DNA of 64,000 bases, taken from contig JAPPUL010000081.1 in the NCBI GenBank assembly GCA_026874595.1, positions 818,501 through 882,500 of the forward strand. The letters run 5' to 3'. The stretch is from Sipunculus nudus. Taxonomy: Eukaryota > Annelida > Sipuncula > Golfingiida > Sipunculidae. The notes under the pieces were generated by a model, which made no database searches, was not told the origin of the DNA, and saw nothing but the letters and a program-made list of their open reading frames with translations. The first letter of the stretch is position 1; each line of letters opens with the position of its first letter. This document shows positions 27,129-37,044 of the stretch, in pieces. The translations under genes and the position numbers were made by a program.

Positions 27129-27560
27129 CTATTTCTTAGTCCCCTTACCCATAAATATATTTATTAATTTTATAAACATTTTACGTATAGATAAGACCAA
27201 GCTCCTTAACGTTCTTCTAAACCTAGATGCATAGCCGCCGGATAATAACTTCTCCTTCTCTCGCGCAAGAATTAATAACTCCTCTACATTAAACTCTTTC
27301 CTAAGCAAATTCTCTTCGCTTTCTATTAGGAGCCTCTTTAGATTATTCTCAGGATTTATCACCCTAACATCAACTTCCTTAAAACCAAGAGCCTTACACG
27401 CTGTAAGACGTCTTACCCCTGCAATTAACTCCTTCTTATCATTTATCAATATCGGATTTAAAAGCCCATGGGAACGTATAGATTCCTGTAATAGTGTTAT
27501 ATCACCTATATCTTTCCTTATACGTTTTCCTATTATTATTTCTCTTATTTCAAGTTTCAT
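27129..27560 (-). CDS. Small ParB/Srx-like domain protein
   Basis: This 143-residue protein contains only the ParB N-terminal-like domain: residues 10-75 include LLQESIRSHGLLNPILIND and the GVRRLTACKALG box (compare GERRLRA in ParB). There is no HTH and no dimerisation domain as in true ParB; the C-terminal 35 residues are basic. It ends 14 bases before glgC starts, so they are probably cotranscribed. Stand-alone ParB/Srx folds can bind or hydrolyse nucleotides; the role here is unknown. The real ParB is at 48742. Confidence 0.75.
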   Translation of the reverse strand: MKLEIREIIIGKRIRKDIGDITLLQESIRSHGLLNPILINDKKELIAGVRRLTACKALGFKEVDVRVINPENNLKRLLIESEENLLRKEFNVEELLILAREKEKLLSGGYASRFRRTLRSLVLSIRKMFIKLINIFMGKGTKK

Positions 27561-27693
27561 ATCTTCTTACATTATCTATCCTTTTTTATCATCAGTGCTT
27601 TTGCATGACTTTTATTAACTTTAACAAAAGTACTAAAAATAACAACTATTATATTTATTTATATTTATTTGCTTTCTATATATTCGTAAATTA

Positions 27694-29946
27694 TTATCTG
27701 CTCGTATATAGCGGGGCCTTTCTTATCATCCCTTTGCTTATATCTCCTAAATTACCCGCCCCCGTCAAAACCATACCCTTCTTTAACTCCTCCTTAAGCT
27801 TGTCTAGTACATACTTTACCCCTTGCGCATAACCTCCATAGGCTCCAATTGCAACCGGACGCCCAATACATACAAAATCTGCTCCCAACGCAAGGCCTTT
27901 AAATATATCCTCACCCAACCGAAACCCTCCATCTACCATTATTATTACATGTTTTCCTACTGCATCCACTATCTCCTCAAGTACATCAAGACCCCCAGGC
28001 ATATTATCCATTACTCGCCCTCCGTGATTTGATACTATTATACTTCTTGCTCCTGTGTCTAGTGCACGTAATGCATCCGTCTTGCTCATTATACCCTTAA
28101 GGATAAAAGGTAGTTTTGTCGCCTTTACTAGCTCTCTTATCTTTTGTAAGCTCTTACTCTCAACTCCTTGATTCTTAAGCTTCATCGTTATAAATGAAGC
28201 TGCGTCTATGTCTATTCCTACCCCTATTGCTCCGCTTTCCTCAAACACACGTATCCGTTTTATTATCTCATGTTGCGATACTCGCGGTTTTAATATCGCT
28301 ATCCCTCGCCCATTAACTGCTTTTATCGCTTCTAAGGCTATTAGATACTTATCCGGACTTGCTCCGTCTCCTAGCATCCCAATCGAACCCGATAGCTGTG
28401 CTCCATGGGTTATTGCTTTCATAAACTCTATCTCCGATAATCCCCCTCCCATATTTGTCTTGGCTCCCGTTAGCGGCGATACCAATATCGGTGCACTTAC
28501 ATTTGTTCCAAAAAGAGTTGACTTTGTATCCGGTGCCTTAACATCATGCATATAACTCGTAACAATCTGATACCTTTTTATCGCCTTTAAATTATTAAAA
28601 AACGATGTGCCACTTCCTATACCTCCCATCCCAGGCACCTGACCCCGACACTCACGACCATCACATACCTTACATACAAAACACGTCTTATTAAACTTCT
28701 TTATCGCTGTTTCCTTAATCTCACTAAAAGATATTACACTCTCTTTCTCAGTTGAGACTGATATCGTTGTAATGGCACTATTTATTGCTTTTAGTACATC
28801 TTCTTTTGAGTCTCCTATTGCTATTACATGTCCTGCCTTCTCTACATTATTAGTCGGCCTTTTAATTACGTCCCCCTCCTGTACGTCAATAAATATATTC
28901 TTAACTCCCTTTATTTTACGTGCTTTTTCAACTCCATTAATTGATGTTACTATCCCTTCTTTAGGAATAATCGCATGTTCCATAGAAAACTTATTGTGTA
29001 TTGGATGTAATAGTTCGGGCTGCATGCCAAGCGATATTAATATTGCGTTCTTTATTAAATTTACTCCAGTTGCATATGGATAGGTATAAGAGGACATGAA
29101 GCCTCCTGAAAGTCGTGCCGCAAGTTCTATAATTACGCAAGAACCATCCTCTAAAACCTTAATATCTCCCTTTGCTGCGCCATCGGATAGGCCTAACGCT
29201 CTAATCCCATCTTTCATCACTTGTATTGCATTGTCAATTACAAAGGAGGCTTGCGTTGAGGGTAATATATGTCCTGTCTCTACAAAGTATGGCTCATACT
29301 CTATTATACGATCTGCTATCCCTGCTATATATATATTGTCCTTATAGATTAAGGCATCTATACTAAGCTCTGCCCCGGCTATAAACTCCTCAAGCAATAC
29401 CTCTCCACTTGGTGAGTTTTCTTTTGCAAGATTAAAGGCACTCTCAAGCTCTGACTCTCTATAAACTCGAACTACTCCACGGGCACCCATGTTATTTGTA
29501 GGCTTAACTACAACTGGTGGCTTTATATTAAAAAATGCCTTGTACGCATCTTCAAATACCCAACAAGACGCAAAGCGAGGTATAGGTACCCCACATTTAG
29601 CAAAACGTTCTCGCATCTTAAGTTTGTTTGTTGCCGCATGTGCGTTTTCAAAATTATTACCTATAAGACCGAGTGCCCCACAAACTGCCGCAACCGTAAC
29701 AGAGGCATCAGTTCCTACCGTCATAACTCCATCAATTGGTATACGCTCATTAAATGTACGCGCAACACGTACACAACCCTCAACATCACGAGTACTCATT
29801 ATTATCGGATAATCTGCGAACTTTAACCCTATTGCTTCTTTGTTATAATCAGTTACAATTGTTGCTATATCCATATCACGTGCAGTTTGTATGGCAGGTA
29901 GTTGAAGGATTCCTCCTCCTATGATCATAATATGTTTCTTAGACAA
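27694..29946 (-). CDS. ATP-grasp ligase fused to FMN-dependent alpha-hydroxyacid dehydrogenase
   Basis: One unbroken frame joins two enzymes. The N-terminal part (to about residue 410) is an ATP-grasp ligase of the carbamoyl-phosphate synthase-like type: PVVVKPTNNMGARGV, VLLEEFIAGAELSIDAL and IIELAARLSGG. A Cys cluster (CxxCxxCxxxxC at residues 427-438, counted from the upstream TTG) links to a lactate oxidase/glycolate oxidase-like barrel with the FMN-site blocks LKGIMSKTDALRALD, SNHGGR (catalytic His) and DGGFRLGEDIFKGLALGADFV. Two TTG starts are possible; I chose 29946 because GGGAGG (29951-29956) lies before it and inside the longer frame. Substrate unknown. Confidence 0.85.
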   Translation of the reverse strand: MSKKHIMIIGGGILQLPAIQTARDMDIATIVTDYNKEAIGLKFADYPIIMSTRDVEGCVRVARTFNERIPIDGVMTVGTDASVTVAAVCGALGLIGNNFENAHAATNKLKMRERFAKCGVPIPRFASCWVFEDAYKAFFNIKPPVVVKPTNNMGARGVVRVYRESELESAFNLAKENSPSGEVLLEEFIAGAELSIDALIYKDNIYIAGIADRIIEYEPYFVETGHILPSTQASFVIDNAIQVMKDGIRALGLSDGAAKGDIKVLEDGSCVIIELAARLSGGFMSSYTYPYATGVNLIKNAILISLGMQPELLHPIHNKFSMEHAIIPKEGIVTSINGVEKARKIKGVKNIFIDVQEGDVIKRPTNNVEKAGHVIAIGDSKEDVLKAINSAITTISVSTEKESVISFSEIKETAIKKFNKTCFVCKVCDGRECRGQVPGMGGIGSGTSFFNNLKAIKRYQIVTSYMHDVKAPDTKSTLFGTNVSAPILVSPLTGAKTNMGGGLSEIEFMKAITHGAQLSGSIGMLGDGASPDKYLIALEAIKAVNGRGIAILKPRVSQHEIIKRIRVFEESGAIGVGIDIDAASFITMKLKNQGVESKSLQKIRELVKATKLPFILKGIMSKTDALRALDTGARSIIVSNHGGRVMDNMPGGLDVLEEIVDAVGKHVIIMVDGGFRLGEDIFKGLALGADFVCIGRPVAIGAYGGYAQGVKYVLDKLKEELKKGMVLTGAGNLGDISKGMIRKAPLYTSR

Positions 29947-30103
29947 AAAGCCTCCCTTCAAAACAGTATTAAAAATGAAAAAGTGATAAATTTATTGTCG
30001 GAAGACTTTATCTTCTGATTAATATATATTGTATTCCAGATTATTATGGAAACTGATTTTAGTAACATAAATAAAATAATTAGTTATAGTGAGAGTATTA
30101 AAA

Positions 30104-31540
30104 ATGAAAAATGCTACAGTAAAAACGATAAGAGAAGAGCTTCTAAGTGGTAAAACAACTTGTTTTGACCTCGTAAAGGAAATACTTGAAAAGATAGAAA
30201 AAGACAAAACAAAGAAAAAACCTATAAACGCCCTAACGAATGTTTTCAAGGAAAAAGTGATTCTAGAAGCAAAAGATAAGGATAAAATGCTGCAAAACAA
30301 GGACAAAGAAGCCTTAGAAAACGAGCTTTTTGGAATACCCATAATAATAAAAGACAATATAAATATTGAAGGAGAGAATACAAGTTGTGGGTCCAAGATA
30401 CTTGAAAACTACAAAGCAACCTTTGACGCAACGGTGGTAAAAAAGCTAAAGGAAGCGGGCATTTTGATGGTTGGAAAAAGTAATATGGACGAATTTGCAA
30501 TGGGCTCCTCTTCTGAGCGGTCAATATACGGAGCTGTAAGGAATCCAAAAGATTTAGATAGGACAGCGGGGGGTAGTAGTGGAGGGAGTGCGGCATTGGT
30601 GAGTGCTGGATTTGTTCCAATTGCTCTTGGTTCTGATACGGGAGGTTCAATAAGACAACCGGCGGCATTTTGTGGAGTAGTTGGGCTTAAGCCGACCTAT
30701 GGACGAGTATCAAGATACGGCCTTGTTGCCTATGCCTCATCATTTGACCAAATAGGACCTATAACAAATACAGTATACGATAGCGCTTTACTACTAAGCA
30801 TCATAAGCGGAAAAGACTATAGTGACTCAACCACAAAAGACAAAACAGTTCTAGACTACACAAAAAACTTAAACAAAGATATAAAAGGCAAAAGAATAGG
30901 CATCCCAAAAGAATACACAAAAGATTTGCCCAAACCAATACAAAAAAGTCTTAATAGGGCAAAGGAGCAACTTTCGGATTTGGGCTGCACGCTAAAGGAA
31001 ATAAGTCTGCCACATACCCAGTATAGCATTCCCACATATTATATAATCTCAACAGCAGAGGCAAGTTCAAATTTAAGTAGATTTGATGGTATACGCTATG
31101 GTTATAGATCAAAGGAAGATAATTTGCTTGAGACATACCTAAAAAGTCGTAGTAAAGGATTTGGCGAAGAGGTAAAGCGTCGAATAATGCTTGGCACTTA
31201 TGTCCTTTCAAGCGGCTATTATGATGCATATTATCTTAAAGCCCAAAAGGTAAGGCGTTTAATGCGAGATGATTATAATAAGGCGTTTAATGCTGTAGAT
31301 GTAATACTAGCACCAACAACACCAACAACAGCCTTTAAACTGGGTGAGAAAATGTCTAATCCTATAAGCATGTATTTATCAGATATATTCACGGCAAGTG
31401 CAAATGTGGTAGGTCTTCCTGCCATATCAATACCATATGGTAAAGACGAAGACAACTTACCTATAGGCATTCAGATAATGAGTAATTATTTTGCAGAAGA
31501 TATGATATTAAATATAGCCTATAAGCTTGAGAACAGTTAA
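30104..31540 (+). CDS. gatA: Glu-tRNA(Gln)/Asp-tRNA(Asn) amidotransferase subunit A
   Basis: GatA hydrolyses glutamine and supplies ammonia for making Gln-tRNA or Asn-tRNA. The amidase signature is complete: Lys83 (IIIKDNIN), Ser158 in GGSSGGSAA and Ser182 in GSDTGGSIRQPAAFCG. The length (478 residues) is usual. An in-frame GTG lies 15 bases upstream (30089), but the ATG at 30104 has GAGAG (30091-30095) at a good distance. gatB and gatC are not in the window, so the subunits are scattered. rny follows on the same strand. Confidence 0.95.
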   Translation: MKNATVKTIREELLSGKTTCFDLVKEILEKIEKDKTKKKPINALTNVFKEKVILEAKDKDKMLQNKDKEALENELFGIPIIIKDNINIEGENTSCGSKILENYKATFDATVVKKLKEAGILMVGKSNMDEFAMGSSSERSIYGAVRNPKDLDRTAGGSSGGSAALVSAGFVPIALGSDTGGSIRQPAAFCGVVGLKPTYGRVSRYGLVAYASSFDQIGPITNTVYDSALLLSIISGKDYSDSTTKDKTVLDYTKNLNKDIKGKRIGIPKEYTKDLPKPIQKSLNRAKEQLSDLGCTLKEISLPHTQYSIPTYYIISTAEASSNLSRFDGIRYGYRSKEDNLLETYLKSRSKGFGEEVKRRIMLGTYVLSSGYYDAYYLKAQKVRRLMRDDYNKAFNAVDVILAPTTPTTAFKLGEKMSNPISMYLSDIFTASANVVGLPAISIPYGKDEDNLPIGIQIMSNYFAEDMILNIAYKLENS

Positions 31541-31628
31541 TAAAAAGCAAGCTTATATATTTGACTTTAGAACTTATAAAGAGTAATTTTTAAATATATA
31601 TATAAGGAAAAGTATAGGATAAAATAGA

Positions 31629-33170
31629 TTGGAACCATCGATATTCACTATTGTGATAGTATTAGCTTGTCTTATAATAGGCTATTACGGAAGATATATA
31701 TTAGACAGATTTAGATTAAAGACAGTGGAAAGTGAAAGAAATAGATTATTGGAGCTTGCAAATAAGGAGATAGAAAATAAGAGAAAAGAGATATTGCTTG
31801 AAGGTCAAAATAAGCTATTAAAGGAGCGACAAGAGAATGAGAAGGAGTTAAAGGATCAAAGGCAGGAGCTAAAGAGGCTTAACAGGAGATTATCGGATAG
31901 AGAAGAAGCTTTTATACGGACTCGTAACAAAGTAGAAAAAGATTTAAAAATAAAAGAAGAAGAGCTTAATAACTTAAAAATTAAAATAGAAAAGAGAGAC
32001 CTTGCCCTAAAAGATGCAGAGCTTGCATGTGAGAAGAAGCTTGAGGTAGTATCAAATTATACAAAAGAGCAAGCAAAACAAAAATTAATAGAAAGCATAA
32101 AGAAAGAAGCACAGAAGGATGCAGAAAAATATGTATCAAAGATAGAAAATGAAGCAAAAGAAAAGGCAGAATACGAGGCAAGACGAATAACAATAACAAC
32201 TATACAAAGACTTGCACCCAAGGCATCACAAGAGGCAAGTGTATCGTCTGTTTCCCTACCTAATAATGAGATGAAGGGCCGAATAATAGGTAAGGAAGGA
32301 CGCAATATACGTACACTCGAAGTTTTAACAGGTGTAGATATAATAATAGACGACACACCAGAGGCTATAGTATTGTCATGTTTTGATCCCGTAAGACGTG
32401 AAAAGGCACGAAGGACAATTACAAAACTAATATCCGATGGAAGAATACATCCAAGTAGGATAGAAGAGCTATATGAGCAAGTTAGCAAAGAATTAGATAA
32501 GACAATTAAAGAGGATGGCGAGAGGACGTGTCTTGAGCTTGGTATATACGACATGACGATGGAATTAAAAGAATATGTCGGAAGACTTAGATACAGATAT
32601 AGTTATGGTCAGAATATATTAATTCATTCGAAAGAAGTGGCAACAATATGTGGCTATATAGCCTCAGAAGTTGGAGCAAATAAGAGATTATCTATACGAG
32701 GTGGCTTACTACATGACATAGGGAAGGGAGTACATACGGAAGATGGTAATCATGCAAGCGCAGGTGCATCTATTGCAAGGCAGTATGGTGAAGGTCCTGT
32801 GGTTATAAATGCAATTGAATCTCATCATTTTGATGTTGACCCAAAATATCCAGAATCAGTTATAGTCCAAACAGCAGATGCAATATCAGCATCTCGTCCT
32901 GGTGCAAGACGTGCGACTTTTGGAGATTATGTTAAAAGGCTTGAGAATTTAGAGACTATAGCATACGGATTTTCAGGTGTTGACAAAGCCTTTGCCATAC
33001 AAGCTGGCCGTGAGCTTAGAATTATAGTAAACAATACAACAACTGATGACGTTCAGGCAAAGCAGGTCGCACGAAGTATTGCAAAGAAGATAGAAGAGGA
33101 TATGAAATTCCCGGGACAAGTCAAAGTGTCTCTTATACGGGAAACACGAATCACAGAATACGCAAAATAA
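31629..33170 (+). CDS. rny: Ribonuclease Y
   Basis: RNase Y is a membrane-anchored endoribonuclease that starts mRNA decay. The 513-residue protein has an N-terminal membrane helix (residues 5-23), a long coiled coil (about 35-185), a KH domain (GRIIGKEGRNIR near 213) and an HD domain with LLHDIGKG and ESHHFD. It starts with TTG; AGGA (31616-31619) lies nine bases before it. It lacks nothing expected for the family and probably has its own promoter in the 88-base gap after gatA. Confidence 0.96.
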   Translation: MEPSIFTIVIVLACLIIGYYGRYILDRFRLKTVESERNRLLELANKEIENKRKEILLEGQNKLLKERQENEKELKDQRQELKRLNRRLSDREEAFIRTRNKVEKDLKIKEEELNNLKIKIEKRDLALKDAELACEKKLEVVSNYTKEQAKQKLIESIKKEAQKDAEKYVSKIENEAKEKAEYEARRITITTIQRLAPKASQEASVSSVSLPNNEMKGRIIGKEGRNIRTLEVLTGVDIIIDDTPEAIVLSCFDPVRREKARRTITKLISDGRIHPSRIEELYEQVSKELDKTIKEDGERTCLELGIYDMTMELKEYVGRLRYRYSYGQNILIHSKEVATICGYIASEVGANKRLSIRGGLLHDIGKGVHTEDGNHASAGASIARQYGEGPVVINAIESHHFDVDPKYPESVIVQTADAISASRPGARRATFGDYVKRLENLETIAYGFSGVDKAFAIQAGRELRIIVNNTTTDDVQAKQVARSIAKKIEEDMKFPGQVKVSLIRETRITEYAK

Positions 33171-33193
33171 GTTATTAATAAATTATTATTATA

Positions 33194-35569
33194 TTATTCG
33201 TTAACACACCCTTCGTATAATCCAAATCCTGCATAAAAGTATGCTTTGTTATATCTTGCTTTAATGTGTTTGTAAGCTTTAAGCATACCAATCTTTTTAT
33301 TACCATTATTATTCATGGTTTCAGTAAAGAATTTTTCTAAGAATTCTTTGCTTACACTATCTTCAACATCCCAAAATGTATAAAGTATAGATTTAACACC
33401 TGATATGAAAAACCCATTTAAGAGTCCAATTAGCCTCTCTCCTCTATAATGCCTAGCTTTACCTGAACTACATCCTGCTAACACAAGGAATTTTATATTG
33501 TTTAAACTAAGGTTAAATATTTCCTTAAGGTAAAACACTGAGTATCCCTCTAGATTATAATCTTTACTATCATTATGAGCATTGGGAATAGCAAGATACA
33601 TACAAGAGTTTAAGGGGTAAATAGAGTCAAAATGTATATGTCCACTATAATGTACGATATCAAACTTTTGTATTAATTGTTTAAACTTTTCTTTAGTTAC
33701 CTCTTCCCCAAGTAATATTTCTTTGCTCGGAAATAACCTTGAAATTGATTGCACTTCTTGACGAGATGCAGGCAAATCGTTTCTCGGATCTCCAACAAAT
33801 AATGCTTTATCTGCCAAATCAAATTGCTCATTAAAATTATTAATAGCTGTTAAATTTGGCAGATAGCTTAAGGTGATATTGTCATAATGCTCCCAAAATA
33901 ATGCATGTATAGGTAAAGAGTGTAAACTCTTAAATGGCACTACAATAACGTCCTTAGCATTTTTCAAATAAGGTTTTAGAGGTTTTAGTAAAAATTCTGA
34001 TAATCGTTTTTTATAAACTGCTTCTTCAATATATGAATTATTGCTATGTATAGATACAATCTTAAGATATTTGCTTATTACAACATCAATATCAAATGAT
34101 ATTGATATTGACGTTACCTTTAGTATATTATTTTTAGCAATGAATATATGAAAGTCACTATCTTGATAATAAAAATATGCTATAACAAGCGTATCAGAAG
34201 GGATTTTGTTAAGCCACTCTTTTATATCAAACACTTTGGACACACTTTCTTTTTGCAAAGAATCCTTTTTAGCAACCAACGATATCTTCTCATCAATAAG
34301 ATATAGTCTTTTTAATAGACGCTCTATTGTAGAATCAGATGCTGCAGGAGAATTACTTTGTATGGGATTTAATTTTGCAAGTATTTGCTGTCTTTCTTTT
34401 AGGAATAGATAAGATTTGGTTTTAAGACTAAATGCATTATGCGTAGCTTTCTCTCCCAAGATATAAATTCTGTTCCTAAAGTTCTCAAATAGAGAAGCCG
34501 CCTGAATCAAATCATTTTCTTTAATTAAACCATCGATGGCTTTAAAATATATAATTTCCTTGTCTTTGTAACCCAAGAAGCTATCAATATTAACCTCAGA
34601 AAATATCGAATGTTTTATTTTGTCAAGTACCTTTGCAGCCTTCACAGAATAGATTGTAGCAAGCTTTGAATTATTTATATGCTTATGGTACTGAGCCTCT
34701 AAATAGAAAAATAGATATGGTAAATCAGAGTCACCATTATCTGTTAATTTAGTAATGTTGCCCAGATATTTTTTACCCCTCTCAAAATCACCAATTTTGT
34801 AATAATTCTCACAAATTAGCAAATAAACGTCTATAAGACTTTTAAAAGCACTTTTATTTTTACTTTTAGTAAATATATCAACTGCTTCAAAAAGAAATTG
34901 AAAAGCTTGCTCATACTTTCTAAAGTAAACAAACAAATTACCTTTTATCTTATAAGCAGATCCCTGCTCAAGTGTCAAAGAATACTTTATCGCAATATCT
35001 ATAGTAGAATCGACAATATCAAGAGCTTTATCAAACTGATTTTGCAAAGCAAAATAAACAACAAGACCAAAATCATTTTTAATTTTAGACTGAACAATAT
35101 CCTTAATTTGCTTTTTAGAAAGCTTCAGTATGCTATCATGGTTAAGGAGCTGGTTATAGACATCCCGTGATTTCAGATTATATTCAGAAGCCTTCTGTCG
35201 GTTTCCCAAAGAGTGTAGCGCAAGGGCATTTCCATTATAAGCTTTAGCCAACCGAATTAAATCGGAATACTTTTTGGCAAATTTGATAGCAACGAAAGTC
35301 AAATATTCCATAAGTTCAAACTGCTTAATAGAATAAGCAAACCAAATTCCCTTGTAAGCAGCTAAAAAAAGAGATATTTCAAGTTTTTCTTCTAAATAAG
35401 GATCAATAGTACATACTGCATTGGATTTATTTTGTTCTGTTTGTTTGAATAAACCTAGAATAATATACGCTGTCTCAAGGTTGGAAAAAGCGTCTAGATC
35501 ATTTTTATTTTCAAATTGTCGTATAGCAAGATTTATTTGTCTAACAATCTGGTCTTTAGAAGGAATCAT
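33194..35569 (-). CDS. TPR-CHAT domain protein (caspase-like protease candidate)
   Basis: The 791-residue protein has TPR-like helical repeats over about residues 50-370, a central helical part, and a CHAT domain from about 500 to the end. The caspase-type dyad is visible: His644 in HYSGH and Cys700 in LVLAGCSSG, with the typical GDPRNDLPASRQEVQ segment (about 590) and the FWDVEDSV block after the Cys. CHAT proteases cut partner proteins after a trigger sensed by the TPR part. It is the last gene of a run with a 148-residue protein (27-base gap) and a sigma factor, which suggests that it acts on one of them. No signal peptide, so cytoplasmic. Confidence 0.88.
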   Translation of the reverse strand: MIPSKDQIVRQINLAIRQFENKNDLDAFSNLETAYIILGLFKQTEQNKSNAVCTIDPYLEEKLEISLFLAAYKGIWFAYSIKQFELMEYLTFVAIKFAKKYSDLIRLAKAYNGNALALHSLGNRQKASEYNLKSRDVYNQLLNHDSILKLSKKQIKDIVQSKIKNDFGLVVYFALQNQFDKALDIVDSTIDIAIKYSLTLEQGSAYKIKGNLFVYFRKYEQAFQFLFEAVDIFTKSKNKSAFKSLIDVYLLICENYYKIGDFERGKKYLGNITKLTDNGDSDLPYLFFYLEAQYHKHINNSKLATIYSVKAAKVLDKIKHSIFSEVNIDSFLGYKDKEIIYFKAIDGLIKENDLIQAASLFENFRNRIYILGEKATHNAFSLKTKSYLFLKERQQILAKLNPIQSNSPAASDSTIERLLKRLYLIDEKISLVAKKDSLQKESVSKVFDIKEWLNKIPSDTLVIAYFYYQDSDFHIFIAKNNILKVTSISISFDIDVVISKYLKIVSIHSNNSYIEEAVYKKRLSEFLLKPLKPYLKNAKDVIVVPFKSLHSLPIHALFWEHYDNITLSYLPNLTAINNFNEQFDLADKALFVGDPRNDLPASRQEVQSISRLFPSKEILLGEEVTKEKFKQLIQKFDIVHYSGHIHFDSIYPLNSCMYLAIPNAHNDSKDYNLEGYSVFYLKEIFNLSLNNIKFLVLAGCSSGKARHYRGERLIGLLNGFFISGVKSILYTFWDVEDSVSKEFLEKFFTETMNNNGNKKIGMLKAYKHIKARYNKAYFYAGFGLYEGCVNE

Positions 35570-35596
35570 ACTAAAACATCTAGACTACTTAATATT

Positions 35597-36043
35597 CTAT
35601 TGCCTTTTCTTTTTAGAGTCATAATATTTTGCAAGCAATTTGTCATTAATAACATTAAAGTAGCTATCGTTATTCTTGTCAAACTCGCGTGAAAAGTCTT
35701 TATTATTATAAGCAATAAATTTTAACAATTTATCTTTTATACTCTCCTTTATATTCTCTTGGTTGCCAAGCAAGAGAATATGGTCAATATCCTGTTCAGA
35801 GAGCTGCAACTGGTCCTGAACTTCTTCAAGCGACATATTGCGCTCTTCAACAGACTGAATAAAAGCATCTTTCAAAGAAGAGTTAAGCTTAAAATTACGC
35901 TTAGCCAAACTATGAATAATTCTAAGACTAACATCAAGGTCAAGCTCACCAGTAGATGAATTAGAACTTCTTGTAATAATATCATCATTATTGGGCACAT
36001 CAAGCTCATCAATAAAAGCTAAAAGTTTATCCTTATCAATCAT
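35597..36043 (-). CDS. 148-residue helical protein between sigma factor and CHAT protease
   Basis: I do not recognise a family. The protein is acidic to neutral, predicted helical, soluble, without Cys clusters or membrane segments. Residues 68-92 (MSLEEVQDQLQLSEQDIDHIL) could form a small HTH. The N-terminal 35 residues are Asp/Ser/Asn-rich and look flexible. GAGGAGG lies close before the ATG, so it is well translated. It is 29 bases after the sigma factor stop and 27 before the CHAT gene. By position it is a good candidate for an anti-sigma or adaptor protein that the protease cleaves. This is inference only. Confidence 0.65.
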   Translation of the reverse strand: MIDKDKLLAFIDELDVPNNDDIITRSSNSSTGELDLDVSLRIIHSLAKRNFKLNSSLKDAFIQSVEERNMSLEEVQDQLQLSEQDIDHILLLGNQENIKESIKDKLLKFIAYNNKDFSREFDKNNDSYFNVINDKLLAKYYDSKKKRQ

Positions 36044-36072
36044 AAATCCTCCTCACTAAAATAATACAAGAA

Positions 36073-36933
36073 TTAACTCAATAAAATTTCACTTTTACTA
36101 AGTAAATTAAGCAATTCAAACATACCTTTTCTAAAAGTCTCATTTACCTGCTTAGTCGACAAAGCCATTTTAGAAGCAATAGAGTCACTTGCCATTTTAT
36201 AAAAAAGTTTAAGCTCCAAAATCTCTTTAGTCTTCATATCTTTAATTTTAAAAAGCATTTTAGTATCAATAGAAAACGCTTTGTTCTGAATTTTGCTCTT
36301 TAAGATGTGATAAGCGTCATTAAGGTCAAATTTAAGCTTGCCACTCTTCTGCAAATCTTTAAGATTATAAAATAAATTTTTGCTTGCCCGATGAATCCAA
36401 GTATTATAAGTAGAAGTGCTACAACCTAGAATGGAAGCGGCTTCTTTAGATGACAAAGTGATAGGCAAACACAATTTAAGAATAAAAGCAAAGCGATGAT
36501 TTTGATTTTCAATAGACAAAATAAGGTCACGAAATAAAAAGATGACTTCATTTTGAACGAACTTAGCAATTAAGTTCTCCTCATATGAGTAATTATCATG
36601 TAAAATATTGGTTAAGTCCTGTTGATCTTGTTGTATAGGGATTTCTTTTTTAAATCTATTCAAGTCATAAAATGAAAGGTAACGCAAGAAAACGATATGC
36701 CTCATAAAATTAAAGAAGCTGCGTTTTTTATTATGGTCATAAGTCTTAAGACACTGATCAAATTCTCTAATAAAGAAATCCTGTAAAAGGTCCTCAGCAT
36801 CATCGAACATCATCTTTTTAGCAACTAAGAATTGTAAAAGCTGCTTATGAGCAAGAGTGAATAAGAGCCTGAAATTCATCTGTGAACTATCGTTAATATA
36901 TTTGAAATAAGCTTTCTGAATATGGTCATCCAT
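36073..36933 (-). CDS. Sigma-70-family (ECF-like) RNA polymerase sigma factor
   Basis: The 286-residue protein has a region 2-like part (residues 20-95: HKQLLQFLVAKKMMFDDAEDLLQDFFIREF, then a KKRSFFNFMRHIVFLRYL segment) and a region 4-like HTH at about 160-195 (SSKEAASILGCSTSTYNTWIHRA). A second HTH-like segment lies at the end (about 235-275, SDSIASKMALSTKQVNETF). Typical ECF factors are about 190 residues with a single region 4, so the extra part is odd. Upstream is an exported protein, downstream the 148-residue protein and TPR-CHAT gene. It should direct RNA polymerase to a special promoter set. Confidence 0.75.
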   Translation of the reverse strand: MDDHIQKAYFKYINDSSQMNFRLLFTLAHKQLLQFLVAKKMMFDDAEDLLQDFFIREFDQCLKTYDHNKKRSFFNFMRHIVFLRYLSFYDLNRFKKEIPIQQDQQDLTNILHDNYSYEENLIAKFVQNEVIFLFRDLILSIENQNHRFAFILKLCLPITLSSKEAASILGCSTSTYNTWIHRASKNLFYNLKDLQKSGKLKFDLNDAYHILKSKIQNKAFSIDTKMLFKIKDMKTKEILELKLFYKMASDSIASKMALSTKQVNETFRKGMFELLNLLSKSEILLS

Positions 36934-37044
36934 AATAAACTTTAAAAGGTATAAAATAAATTAAACAAAAAAGATACGAAATACAAATACTCTTTTAATA
37001 CATGCTAAGCAATAGAATTATTACAAAAATATAGAAAAAAACAG

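Noticed and set aside
27129-27560. Second ParB partner for plasmid-type partitioning
   Set aside because: Only the N-terminal domain is present, without HTH or a ParA next to it.
29947-29961. TTG at 29961 as start of the ATP-grasp fusion
   Set aside because: The only good Shine-Dalgarno sequence (GGGAGG) would then lie inside the coding region.
33194-36933. True type III-E CRISPR (Craspase) locus
   Set aside because: No gRAMP effector, no CRISPR repeats and no Csx30-size protein are present; only the protease-small protein-sigma layout is similar.
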